From CAYLJJ01 sp964384025 (GTDB lineage: Bacteria; Myxococcota_A; Bradymonadia; UBA7976; UBA1532): a DNA stretch of 64,000 bases. Positions 49,187 through 56,237 of the stretch are shown here, one piece after another; the stretch's first letter is position 1; every line of letters starts with the position of its first letter. The position numbers and the translations under genes are program-made. The notes beneath the pieces are model-generated. The model saw only the letters and a list, made by a program, of their open reading frames with translations. It did no database searches and had not been told where the DNA came from. Location: contig CAYLJJ010000003.1 in the NCBI GenBank assembly GCA_964384025.1, positions 113,504 to 177,503 of the forward strand, written 5' to 3'.

Positions 49187-49686
49187 GGTGTCACCTCCAA
49201 GCGATCGAGAATGGCGACCGCTTCAAAGGTCGCAGGATCTTCTAAGGCATCCAGCAGCTCCATCTCACCATAGACCTCCAGCAGCTCCAGATGAGCCAGC
49301 ATCGGCAAGTCCTCTTCTGGAGGCCGCTCCTGTCCAGGAAGAAGAAAGAGCGCAGCAGCAGCAGCTAAAGCGGTGAGGCTGGCGACGATGCTTGCCCAAC
49401 GCCGCTCTCGGCTCCAGCCCCAACGAGGTCTGAGAAGCTTCTGCTCTACCTCAAGACGGGCTTGAAAGCTGGAGTCAAAACTGGAAGAGGGTTCAGGCTG
49501 ATCCTGTTCAAGCAGTCGCTCTAACTCCAAAGCAGCTTGAAAGCTGGAGTCAAAACTGGAAGAGGGCTCAGGCTGATCCTGTTCAAGCAGTCGTTCTAAC
49601 TCCAGAGCAGCTTGAAAGCTGGAGTCAAAACTGGAAGAGGGCTCAGGAGCATCACGAGAGAGCAAGGCGTTGAGTGGATCGTTCAT
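49183..49686 (-). CDS. Probable anti-sigma factor with 25-residue repeats
   Basis: The 167-residue protein sits between the ECF sigma gene and the DUF3106 gene, overlapping both by 4 bp. Its cytoplasmic N-terminus holds three copies of a 25-residue unit (PEPSSSFDSSFQAALELE and following, residues 14 to about 85). One membrane helix follows (about residues 97-115, 'ASIVASLTALAAAAALFLL'). A periplasmic acidic tail has alternating Leu/Glu ('LAHLELLEVYGEMELLDALED'). Position and topology suggest an anti-sigma factor, but there is no zinc-binding HxxxCxxC motif. The repeats may be multiple sigma-binding helices; this is inference. Confidence 0.65.
   Translation of the reverse strand: MNDPLNALLSRDAPEPSSSFDSSFQAALELERLLEQDQPEPSSSFDSSFQAALELERLLEQDQPEPSSSFDSSFQARLEVEQKLLRPRWGWSRERRWASIVASLTALAAAAALFLLPGQERPPEEDLPMLAHLELLEVYGEMELLDALEDPATFEAVAILDRLEVTP
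49430..49647 (-). repeat. Three 75-bp tandem repeats in the anti-sigma gene
   Basis: Copies at 49573-49647 and 49498-49572 are nearly identical at DNA level. A third copy starting at 49497 diverges in its second half. The unit encodes 25 residues, so copy-number changes keep the frame. Confidence 0.9.
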
Positions 49687-50267
49687 CTCAGGGCTCCCTC
49701 CTGGGCAGTGTCATCTTTCAAGAGTGGGGCCAGTTCAACCATCAGAGCCTTGCGTGCCCGAGTCAGGAGAGACTTCACGGCAGACACAGTGGTCTCCATG
49801 ATCTCAGCGATCTCTCTCTGAGGCAGCCCCTCCTCTCGTTGAAGCAGGAGCGCTGCGCGCTGCTGAGGGGGCAGCGCGGCCACTGCTCTACGAACTGTTT
49901 GCTGTATATGATCAGCCTGAAGCAGAGCCTCTGGGCTGGGCCGATGAAAGTCGATGGGCTCTCGGCTCAGCTCCTCTACAGCCACCCGCTTATGGCGATA
50001 TTCTCCGCGCCTCAGCTCGTTGAGGCAGTGATTGCTGGCCACTCGAAAAATATAAGCGCGGAAAGCTTCCCGTGCCTCGTAGCGATGTCGCGCTCGGTAG
50101 ATCTTAAGGAAGATCTCCTGCGCCAGCTCCTCTCCCCGCTCCTGCTGCCCTACAAAGCGGACTGCAAAGCGAACAATGGGACGCCTCCAGCGCTGAAACA
50201 GCGTCTCAAAGGCGGCAGGATCATCTTCGCGGACCCTCAACATCAGGCGGGCATCTTCCTCGATCAC
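49683..50267 (-). CDS. ECF-family RNA polymerase sigma factor
   Basis: The 194-residue product has sigma region 2 (about residues 20-85: 'FETLFQRWRRPIVRFAVRFVGQQERGEELAQEIFLKIYR' as pattern, then 'AYIFRVASNHCLNELRR') and region 4 (about 125-180: 'ALPPQQRAALLLQREEGLPQREIAEIMETTVSAVKSLLTRARKAL' as pattern). It would direct transcription of its own operon in response to an envelope signal relayed by the neighbouring anti-sigma factor. The start is GTG at 50267, overlapping the stop of a small upstream gene (GTGA). Confidence 0.93.
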   Translation of the reverse strand: MIEEDARLMLRVREDDPAAFETLFQRWRRPIVRFAVRFVGQQERGEELAQEIFLKIYRARHRYEAREAFRAYIFRVASNHCLNELRRGEYRHKRVAVEELSREPIDFHRPSPEALLQADHIQQTVRRAVAALPPQQRAALLLQREEGLPQREIAEIMETTVSAVKSLLTRARKALMVELAPLLKDDTAQEGALR

Positions 50268-50425
50268 TCTTCATCCATCAGCAGCTCAAGATCCTCGACC
50301 ATCTCAAGGGCTTCTAAAAATTCCAGTTGCTCCACAATCTCCATCTCCAGCTCTTTTATCGGAGGGGTCGGGAGCCCCGCATCGACCTGAAAAAGGAGGA
50401 AACAAATCCAAACGCTCACACTCAA
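50264..50425 (-). CDS. Small secreted acidic protein upstream of the ECF sigma gene (53 codons)
   Basis: A short frame reads from a TTG at 50425 (GTGGGG five bases upstream) to a TGA that overlaps the sigma-factor GTG. The product starts with a hydrophobic segment like a signal peptide (SVSVWICFLLFQVDA), then has PTPPIKELEMEIVEQLEFLE and a very acidic Leu/Glu-periodic end. This tail resembles the periplasmic tail of the anti-sigma protein (HLELLEVYGEMELLDALED). The start/stop overlap and this similarity argue that it is a real gene and the first of the four-gene ECF operon. An internal GTG at 50419 is an alternative start. Confidence 0.55.
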   Translation of the reverse strand: MSVSVWICFLLFQVDAGLPTPPIKELEMEIVEQLEFLEALEMVEDLELLMDEE

Positions 50426-50464
50426 GAAAACCCCACCCGCAGGAAAAAGTTGCGCTCTGAATGT

Positions 50465-51907
50465 TTATTCATTTTCTGCTTTTGAATGACGCTGATTTAG
50501 CTGAAGGGAGAGCCCCAGGCTCCACCAAGGTCCTCCTTCAGGATAAAAGTTGCCCGGCTCAAGGGCGGCGAACTCCAATTGGAGGTTCCAGTCATCTGCC
50601 AAATAGGCAAGGCGGAAATCCAACTCTGTACCATAGTGAGCCTGACCCCGAGGGTTGCTCACCTCAGCGCGTAGGTCACTGAGCAGGATGCTGATCTCCA
50701 GTTGGCTGTTGGGGACCAACAAAAACTTTAAGCCTGGAGCCCAGACGCCATAACCGTTGACCCCCGCCAACTCCGCGTCTCGCCGCTCCCATCCGCTGCC
50801 CATCCCCCCTCCAAAGAAAAGGAGGGGCTCTCGAAGATAGGGCGCTGGCGCAACATAGCTGCTTAAGGTCTTGGATTCATCGATGCCTCCTCCGCTCATC
50901 CAGATGAGATTTAGGCTCCCATAGAGTCCCTCTCTAAGGCGTAGGCGCCAGTCCGCCTTAAAGGCGAAACTCTCCACCTCAAAGTTCCCTCGCCCCTGGC
51001 CTTCAGGTAAGGAGCGACAGCCCTCTTGGCTCTGAATCTGCCAATCGCCTGAGCCTCCCCCAAGGAGCCCAATTACACGAAATTGTCCCCTAGAGAAGAG
51101 CAGCTCTCCATAGCCACCCAGATACCAGAGGTCCATATTGCCTTGGAGCACTGCGCAGCGCTCCAACCAAGCTTGTCGCTCCAAAAACCTCCCCAACTCC
51201 AGACGGCTCAATCGGATAAGGATCTGCCGCTCCAGGAGCTGCTCGGCGGTCTCATCGGCCTGAGCAGTGACAAAGAAGAGGCCCAACTCGCTGAGTCCAT
51301 CACTCCAGGAGAGTCGCAGTCCGATGAGGGGTTCACTCCGGGGCTCCAGATCTCGACCTGGGAGCCAAGCCCCCGCCAAAAGAGAGAGAGGCTCCCAGTC
51401 GATCTGAAGCTCTGTTCCTGTACCCATCTCTTCATAGATCAGCCCACGCCCCAGCTTGAGCGGCAAGCGACCCATCCGTAAACTCAGGGGCAACGGGGGA
51501 AAGAACTCCAGGGAGGCTTCCCGTAGGAGCGCGGTCTCCTTGACCTCTTCTGTCAAGCTGCGACCATTTGAGCTGGGCTCGCCATCCAGCCTCAGGGCGC
51601 CTGTGTCCATGCTGAGGTTGATAAAAAGCTGAGAGCTGAGGCTGAGGCCGAGACCCACACCCAGAAAGATGATCAGCTGTTCGTCATCTAAGCTGGGTTT
51701 GAGGTAACGCTCTTTATCGAACCGCAAGCCTTGCTGGGTTAACTCGAATAGGGGTTGCTCATCAGGTCGATCCTGCTCTGTTCTCAGGAGCAAAGCTTCA
51801 GAGGTCCAAGCAAACCACTCAGGGCTAAAGAGCAGCTGAAGGCTGAACATCAGGAGGATTGAGGAGCCCAAGCAGAGCCTCAGGAATTTTTCCTGTTGCA
51901 CTTTCAA
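50465..51907 (-). CDS. Predicted outer-membrane beta-barrel protein
   Basis: The 480-residue product has an N-terminal hydrophobic signal (about residues 10-30). Many amphipathic strands follow, including 'LSLRMGRLPLKLGRGLIYEE', 'LLAGAWLPGRDLEP', 'LGLFFVTAQAD' and 'WSLGLSLQLNQR'. The 'RMGRLPLKLGRGL' segment resembles alginate-export or porin-type barrels, but I cannot assign a family. It lies upstream of the ECF operon on the same strand, 40 bp before the small acidic protein gene. It is divergent from trxA. It does not end in Phe but in a charged tail ('SKAENE'). Confidence 0.6.
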   Translation of the reverse strand: MKVQQEKFLRLCLGSSILLMFSLQLLFSPEWFAWTSEALLLRTEQDRPDEQPLFELTQQGLRFDKERYLKPSLDDEQLIIFLGVGLGLSLSSQLFINLSMDTGALRLDGEPSSNGRSLTEEVKETALLREASLEFFPPLPLSLRMGRLPLKLGRGLIYEEMGTGTELQIDWEPLSLLAGAWLPGRDLEPRSEPLIGLRLSWSDGLSELGLFFVTAQADETAEQLLERQILIRLSRLELGRFLERQAWLERCAVLQGNMDLWYLGGYGELLFSRGQFRVIGLLGGGSGDWQIQSQEGCRSLPEGQGRGNFEVESFAFKADWRLRLREGLYGSLNLIWMSGGGIDESKTLSSYVAPAPYLREPLLFFGGGMGSGWERRDAELAGVNGYGVWAPGLKFLLVPNSQLEISILLSDLRAEVSNPRGQAHYGTELDFRLAYLADDWNLQLEFAALEPGNFYPEGGPWWSLGLSLQLNQRHSKAENE

Positions 51908-51918
51908 ACATCAAGGGC

Positions 51919-51932
51919 TCTCTTGCAAGAGA
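51919..51932. promoter_or_regulatory. 14-bp perfect palindrome between divergent genes
   Basis: TCTCTTGCAAGAGA lies in the 46-bp space between the outer-membrane protein gene and trxA. It could be an operator serving both, but no cognate regulator is known. With such a short spacer it is a natural site for shared control. Confidence 0.35.
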
Positions 51933-51953
51933 CGAAAACAGGAGCACTCACTT

Positions 51954-52280
51954 ATGAGCGAGCATATACTCTTCGCCAACACGGACAATTTTCAGGCTGA
52001 GGTGATCGACTCTTCTATTCCCGTAATTCTCGATTTTTGGGCTCCCTGGTGTGGCCCTTGTCGGATGATCGGTCCCATCCTAGAAGAGCTTGCGCCTAAG
52101 TATGAGGGGCGGCTCAAGGTGGCCAAGCTCAACGTCGATGAGGAGCCTCAGTTGGCGGCCCGTCACCAGATCAGGGGTATCCCAACCCTCGTGGTCTATA
52201 AAGATGGAAAAATCGCCAAGACGGTGGTGGGCTTTCATGGGCGTGGGGGCCTCGAGCGCCTCTTTAAAGAGTTTGGCTGA
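51954..52280 (+). CDS. trxA: Thioredoxin
   Basis: The 108-residue classical thioredoxin has active site WAPWCGPCRM (Cys33 and Cys36) and the cis-Pro segment 'IRGIPTLVVYKDGK'. No signal peptide, so it is cytoplasmic. It provides disulfide reduction to many proteins. AGGAG lies about 10 bp before the ATG. Confidence 0.97.
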   Translation: MSEHILFANTDNFQAEVIDSSIPVILDFWAPWCGPCRMIGPILEELAPKYEGRLKVAKLNVDEEPQLAARHQIRGIPTLVVYKDGKIAKTVVGFHGRGGLERLFKEFG

Positions 52281-52284
52281 GCCT

Positions 52285-52440
52285 GTGAAGTTGTTGCTCT
52301 CTCTTAGCCTGGGGGCGCTCTCGGGCTATCTCTACCATCGCCTGGTGGGTTGCCGCAGCGGGGCCTGTCCGATCACCGCGAACCCCTGGATCTCCACCCT
52401 GTACGGCGCGATCTTGGGAGCTTCTCTCTCCAGCACCTAA
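52285..52440 (+). CDS. Small membrane protein, DUF6132 type
   Basis: The 51-residue product begins at a GTG 5 bp after the trxA stop. It has two short membrane segments around a conserved centre, 'GYLYHRLVGCRSGACPITANPWISTLYGAILG'-like (pattern), which matches DUF6132 proteins (GCxSGxCPITxNP). Function is unknown; the two cysteines beside a thioredoxin gene suggest a redox or metal link. Upstream in-frame codons (ATG at 52237) overlap trxA, but the GTG gives the family's normal length. Confidence 0.75.
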   Translation: MKLLLSLSLGALSGYLYHRLVGCRSGACPITANPWISTLYGAILGASLSST

Positions 52441-52746
52441 AAAAAAGCTTCTTGTTGTTAGAGAGCACCGCGGTTTGAACGGTGGTTTGGAGCTGTGAGC
52501 TTGTTTTGAAACTCAAATATAGATGCAAGTGTACAAATCTAGAGGCCTTTTTCTCCCCCAGCCTGTTGAACTTCTCCTATAAACTGCCCCGGTCGGTTTT
52601 GATCGAGATCAAAAGAAGCTTCCAAAGTCCCCGATAATTCCCACTCCTCTAAAAAGTCCTTAAAGAATTTTAGCTCGATATGCTTGCCAGCCTTCGCAAT
52701 CGATAGTATTCCGTTCTCAGACCTTTCATTCTCCTTGGGGGGATAT
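52441..52746. other. 306-bp regulatory spacer upstream of the porin gene
   Basis: No gene was recognised. The stretch contains the FNR-type box at 52599-52612 and AT-rich sequence on both sides. The porin ribosome binding site (a run of G at 52737-52742) ends it. Confidence 0.5.
52599..52612. promoter_or_regulatory. FNR/DNR-type box upstream of the porin gene
   Basis: TTGATCGAGATCAA sits in a larger dyad TTTTGATCGAGATCAAAA (8-bp arms, 52597-52614). It lies about 135-150 bp upstream of the porin ATG. It is identical, including the centre CGAG, to the box in front of the nap-hao operon. Confidence 0.75.
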
Positions 52747-53907
52747 ATGAGAACGCTTCTGGGTGCTCTTCTCTCAACAGCGATGCTTCTAAGCTTCAGT
52801 GATCAGGCTGAAGCCAAATTTGTGATCAAGGATGGCAACAGCAGCTTAAGGGTTGGAGGCTTTGTACAGCCCACTCTGGGCCTTGATTTTGACAAGAAGG
52901 ACGCAGCTGGAGAGGATGGTCCTTTTTATAGCGACTTCTACGTCCGCCGCCTGCGCTTTATCTTCGTCGGTAAGATTGCTAAGAATTTGGGTTTTAAGGC
53001 TGTAACTCTGTCACCCAATATGGGCAAGGCAGGCAACAGGAAAGCCGGCAGCATGATCGGAGATGCTTGGTTGGAGTATAAGGTCAGTAAGGCTCTTAAC
53101 ATCAACTTTGGGCTTCTCAGGAGCCCCTTCGCTCGTCACTGGCAAGTCGCTGGCCCTACCCTCCACGGTATCGACTTCCACGGCTTCTTTATGAAGGATA
53201 AAGTGGGTGATTTCCCCACTCGGGATTTCGGAGTCAGCTTCCGCGGTCTATTGATGGGTGGAAAGATCGACTATCGCTTTATGATCTCTGATGGCGCTGA
53301 TTATGGGAATCAGACGATGGAGGATCCAGCTGACCCGACCAAGACCATCACGACCGTCACCAATGAAGACGATATGTTCCGTCTCTCTGGTCGCGTCGCT
53401 TTTAACCTCTGGAATCCAGAGCCTGGCCAGGGCTTTAAGGGTACCTACCTCGGCAAGAAGAAGGTCTTCACTGTAGGCGCCAGCTTTGATATGCAGCCTG
53501 GGGTCGGCGGTGATGACGGCAAGGGGATGTACTCAGCCTTTGCCCTGGATACCTTCATGGATATGCCCATGGGCAAGAATGGCGTCGTTTGGACCTTTAA
53601 CTTCATAAAGTATGGTGAAGGCGGACCGATGCCTGGTGACAAGGGTGGTATGGGTCTCTGGACCGACGTAGGCTATCGTGTGGGCAAGCTGGAGCCTCTG
53701 GTGGCTCTTGAGTGGTACGCGCCCGATAACGAAGACAGCGAAAACAAGACAGGCAAGCATATGGCGATCATGCCTGGCATCAACTTCTGGGCCAAAGGGC
53801 ATGCCTATAACATCAAGACCCAGTTTGGGATGGTCAAGGATGGAGCAGGGACCGAAGATGGTGACTGGATGAAGAGCGCCCTTATCCAGGCCCAGATGAT
53901 GTGGTAG
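52747..53907 (+). CDS. Porin (phosphate-selective porin O/P-like)
   Basis: The 386-residue product has a signal peptide (MRTLLGALLSTAMLLSFSDQAEA). A 16-stranded-type barrel follows: 'LRVGGFVQPTLGLDFD', 'FYVRRLRFIFVGKIAKNLGFKAVTL', 'DAWLEYKVSKALNINFGLLRSPF'. I choose the ATG at 52747 because the signal peptide begins there and a G-rich ribosome binding site precedes it; an upstream frame to 52684 lacks both. The FNR-type box suggests it is induced with the nap-hao operon, so it may let nitrate or nitrite through the outer membrane. That substrate is inference. It ends in Trp, an accepted terminal aromatic residue. Confidence 0.85.
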   Translation: MRTLLGALLSTAMLLSFSDQAEAKFVIKDGNSSLRVGGFVQPTLGLDFDKKDAAGEDGPFYSDFYVRRLRFIFVGKIAKNLGFKAVTLSPNMGKAGNRKAGSMIGDAWLEYKVSKALNINFGLLRSPFARHWQVAGPTLHGIDFHGFFMKDKVGDFPTRDFGVSFRGLLMGGKIDYRFMISDGADYGNQTMEDPADPTKTITTVTNEDDMFRLSGRVAFNLWNPEPGQGFKGTYLGKKKVFTVGASFDMQPGVGGDDGKGMYSAFALDTFMDMPMGKNGVVWTFNFIKYGEGGPMPGDKGGMGLWTDVGYRVGKLEPLVALEWYAPDNEDSENKTGKHMAIMPGINFWAKGHAYNIKTQFGMVKDGAGTEDGDWMKSALIQAQMMW

Positions 53908-54006
53908 ATCTTTAAGACCCTCCAAGCTCAGCAATCTCTCCACACCCTCATTGACGCTCTCTTCAAAGCGGTTCAAAATCCAAACTCTATTGAGAGGATG
54001 GATTTT

Positions 54007-54990
54007 ATGAAGCCCTACCTAGACACAGTCCTTTTGATCGCCTTGCCAGCTTCTGGAAAGTCAGAGCTGCGTCGTTATCTGATGCATGAGGAGCGAGAGA
54101 AGCGGGTTGAAGTATTCCATCTCAGCGACACCGTGCAGCTGGATGATTATCCCTATGTAGAGTTTATGAGGGAGACTGATGACGCCCTCGTTGAGATGGG
54201 CGAGGCGCCCCGTTTTTTTAAGGGTGCCCAGGGCCGCTTTATCCAGGCAAATGATTGGGGCAGCCTCCTGCATCTTGTCAATGAAGATTGGGCGGTGATC
54301 AGCGATCCTCAGAAGCCCAGCCCCAAGCCTGAGGCTGAGATCCTCTTCCAGCGCATCGATGCGGCTCGCGCCAAAGTGGGGGCTCCTCCCGCCTTTGAAG
54401 GGATGGCTGAAGACCTGCGCGCTCAGCTGGCTGATATGATGTCTGCCAAGACCGCTTGGGTGATCGATGAACTCTTTGGCAATCGTCCCGACTCTATAGA
54501 GGGTAAGACCCTGGTGATCGAGTTCGCCCGAGGCGGCCCCGTTGGAGATGGGATGCCTCTGAAAGCTCCACATGGCTATGGTTGGAACCTCGCTCAGCTC
54601 CGTCCTGAGATTCTCGAGCGAGCCTCTGTGCTTTATGTTTGGGTGGATCCCGAGGAGTCTCGACGAAAGAACCGCGCGCGAGCCCCTAAACCGGGAGAGA
54701 CCAACACGATCATCTTCCACGCAGCCCCCGAAGAAGTGATGATCAATGACTATGGCTGTGATGATATTGACTGGCTGATGCAGCAGGCTGAGCTGCCCAA
54801 CACCATCGAGATCAATGCTGATAGGCGTTATGTTCTACCCATCGGACGTTTTGACAACCGAAAAGATAAGACCACCTTCGTTCGAGGAGAGCCCTCCAGT
54901 TGGGATCCAGAGCTTCGTGAGAGCCTCCACTCTGGTCTTAAGGAGAGCCTTGATGCGCTCTGGTCTGCACACAGCAAACTTCGAGGCTAG
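54007..54990 (+). CDS. P-loop NTPase-like protein of unknown function
   Basis: The product of about 327 residues has Walker A LLIALPASGKSELRR near the N-terminus (Lys18). Further features are 'DYPYVEFMRETDDAL', a conserved-looking 'IEFARGGP' and 'VLYVWVDPEESRRKNRARA', which resembles the kinase lid region. It is reminiscent of nucleoside/nucleotide kinases or polyphosphate-kinase-like proteins, but no family was recognised. The ATG at 54007 has GAGAGG 9 bp upstream; the ATG at 53998 is too close to that site. Confidence 0.6.
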   Translation: MKPYLDTVLLIALPASGKSELRRYLMHEEREKRVEVFHLSDTVQLDDYPYVEFMRETDDALVEMGEAPRFFKGAQGRFIQANDWGSLLHLVNEDWAVISDPQKPSPKPEAEILFQRIDAARAKVGAPPAFEGMAEDLRAQLADMMSAKTAWVIDELFGNRPDSIEGKTLVIEFARGGPVGDGMPLKAPHGYGWNLAQLRPEILERASVLYVWVDPEESRRKNRARAPKPGETNTIIFHAAPEEVMINDYGCDDIDWLMQQAELPNTIEINADRRYVLPIGRFDNRKDKTTFVRGEPSSWDPELRESLHSGLKESLDALWSAHSKLRG

Positions 54991-55094
54991 GCTAAGCCCG
55001 AGCGTTCTTTCTCTTTGAGTCTTAAACCTCAATTTTCTATCAAGTTTGCACCTCTTCCGGTCGTTTTGAGGAGGGCAATTGTAGAGGTCCTTGG

Positions 55095-56237
55095 ATGAGC
55101 AGCGAAAATCGTTTGATGGTCCTTGATGATGACTTCATCCTTCGAAAGCTGATCACGGGGGTGGCTCGTCAATGTGGCTTTGAGGTCCTCGGGGTGGGAG
55201 AAACTTCTACCTTCCAAAGAGAGTTTGATCGCTTCCGACCTGAGATTGTGACTCTCGATCTCGCCCTGGGAGAGGGAGATGGGGTTGAGGTGCTTCACTA
55301 CCTCTCAGGTCGCACTCATCGATCCAAGATTCTGCTGGTGAGCGGTTTTGATAAGCGGGTCTTAGCCTCTACGGTGCGAGTAGGAGAGTCTCTGGGGCTG
55401 GAGATGTTGCCTCCCCTACAGAAGCCTGTTCGGGCGGATCAGCTCTCCAGCACCCTTCAGAGCCTCCCCAAACGGATCGAGCCGATCACCTCAGAGCAGA
55501 TCGTTCAAGCGGTCAAAGATGGGGAGCTCTTTATCAACTACCAACCCAAGATCGATCTGCGCAGCCAGAAGACCGTTGGCGCTGAGGCTCTGGTACGTTG
55601 GTATCGACCAGGGCGGGGGGTGATTCCCCCAGATGCTTTTATCGCCATCGCGGAGCAGGGTGAGGCGATTCACCCTCTCACCGAGTTTGTTTTTCAAGAG
55701 GCTGTTTCAGCTCTAAAATATTGGAACGAGAAAGGTCTTAAACTCTCTATTGCGGTCAATATCTCCGCCCTCTCCATCGAAGACAGTGCCTTCCCCGATC
55801 GCCTCTCTGAGTTGGCCAAGGAGGCGGGGATCAATCCGGGTCAAATCACCCTGGAGGTGACCGAGACTACCGCTATGGGTAATGTAGATGTTGTTACCAG
55901 CGTCTTGACCCGCTTGAGGATCAAAGGCTTTAAGCTCTCCCTGGATGACTTTGGAACGGGCTACTCCTCTCTCGTCGAGCTGTACCGGATGCCCTTCTCT
56001 GAATTGAAGATCGACAAATCTTTTGTGACACGCTTGGACACAGATCAAGACGCACACAACATCGTCCATGCGATGATCTCTCTAGCACACAACTTGGGAC
56101 TCAAATCAGTCTGTGAAGGGATTGAAACTCGAACAGTTATGGAACTTATTAAAGAGATGAACTGCGATATCGCACAGGGTTATTTTTATAGTAAACCTTT
56201 AAGTTTTGATGAGTTTAATGAATGGCTGAAAAGATGA
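55095..56237 (+). CDS. Receiver-EAL protein, cyclic-di-GMP phosphodiesterase
   Basis: The 380-residue protein couples a receiver domain (residues 5-125; phospho-acceptor Asp55, Lys110 in 'LQKPV') to an EAL domain (135-380). The catalytic set looks complete: EAL at 164-166, Asn222, Glu254/Glu257 in 'LEVTETTAM', DDFGTGYSS (284-292), 'LKIDKSFV', 'CEGIET' and 'GYFYSKPL'. It should hydrolyse cyclic di-GMP under control of a kinase. The overlapping downstream hybrid kinase (16 bp) is the obvious partner. Confidence 0.93.
   Translation: MSSENRLMVLDDDFILRKLITGVARQCGFEVLGVGETSTFQREFDRFRPEIVTLDLALGEGDGVEVLHYLSGRTHRSKILLVSGFDKRVLASTVRVGESLGLEMLPPLQKPVRADQLSSTLQSLPKRIEPITSEQIVQAVKDGELFINYQPKIDLRSQKTVGAEALVRWYRPGRGVIPPDAFIAIAEQGEAIHPLTEFVFQEAVSALKYWNEKGLKLSIAVNISALSIEDSAFPDRLSELAKEAGINPGQITLEVTETTAMGNVDVVTSVLTRLRIKGFKLSLDDFGTGYSSLVELYRMPFSELKIDKSFVTRLDTDQDAHNIVHAMISLAHNLGLKSVCEGIETRTVMELIKEMNCDIAQGYFYSKPLSFDEFNEWLKR

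Noticed and set aside
49674..50390. Plus-strand frame of 238 codons opposite the ECF sigma factor
   Set aside because: The sigma factor regions 2 and 4 on the minus strand are clear; the antisense product is featureless.
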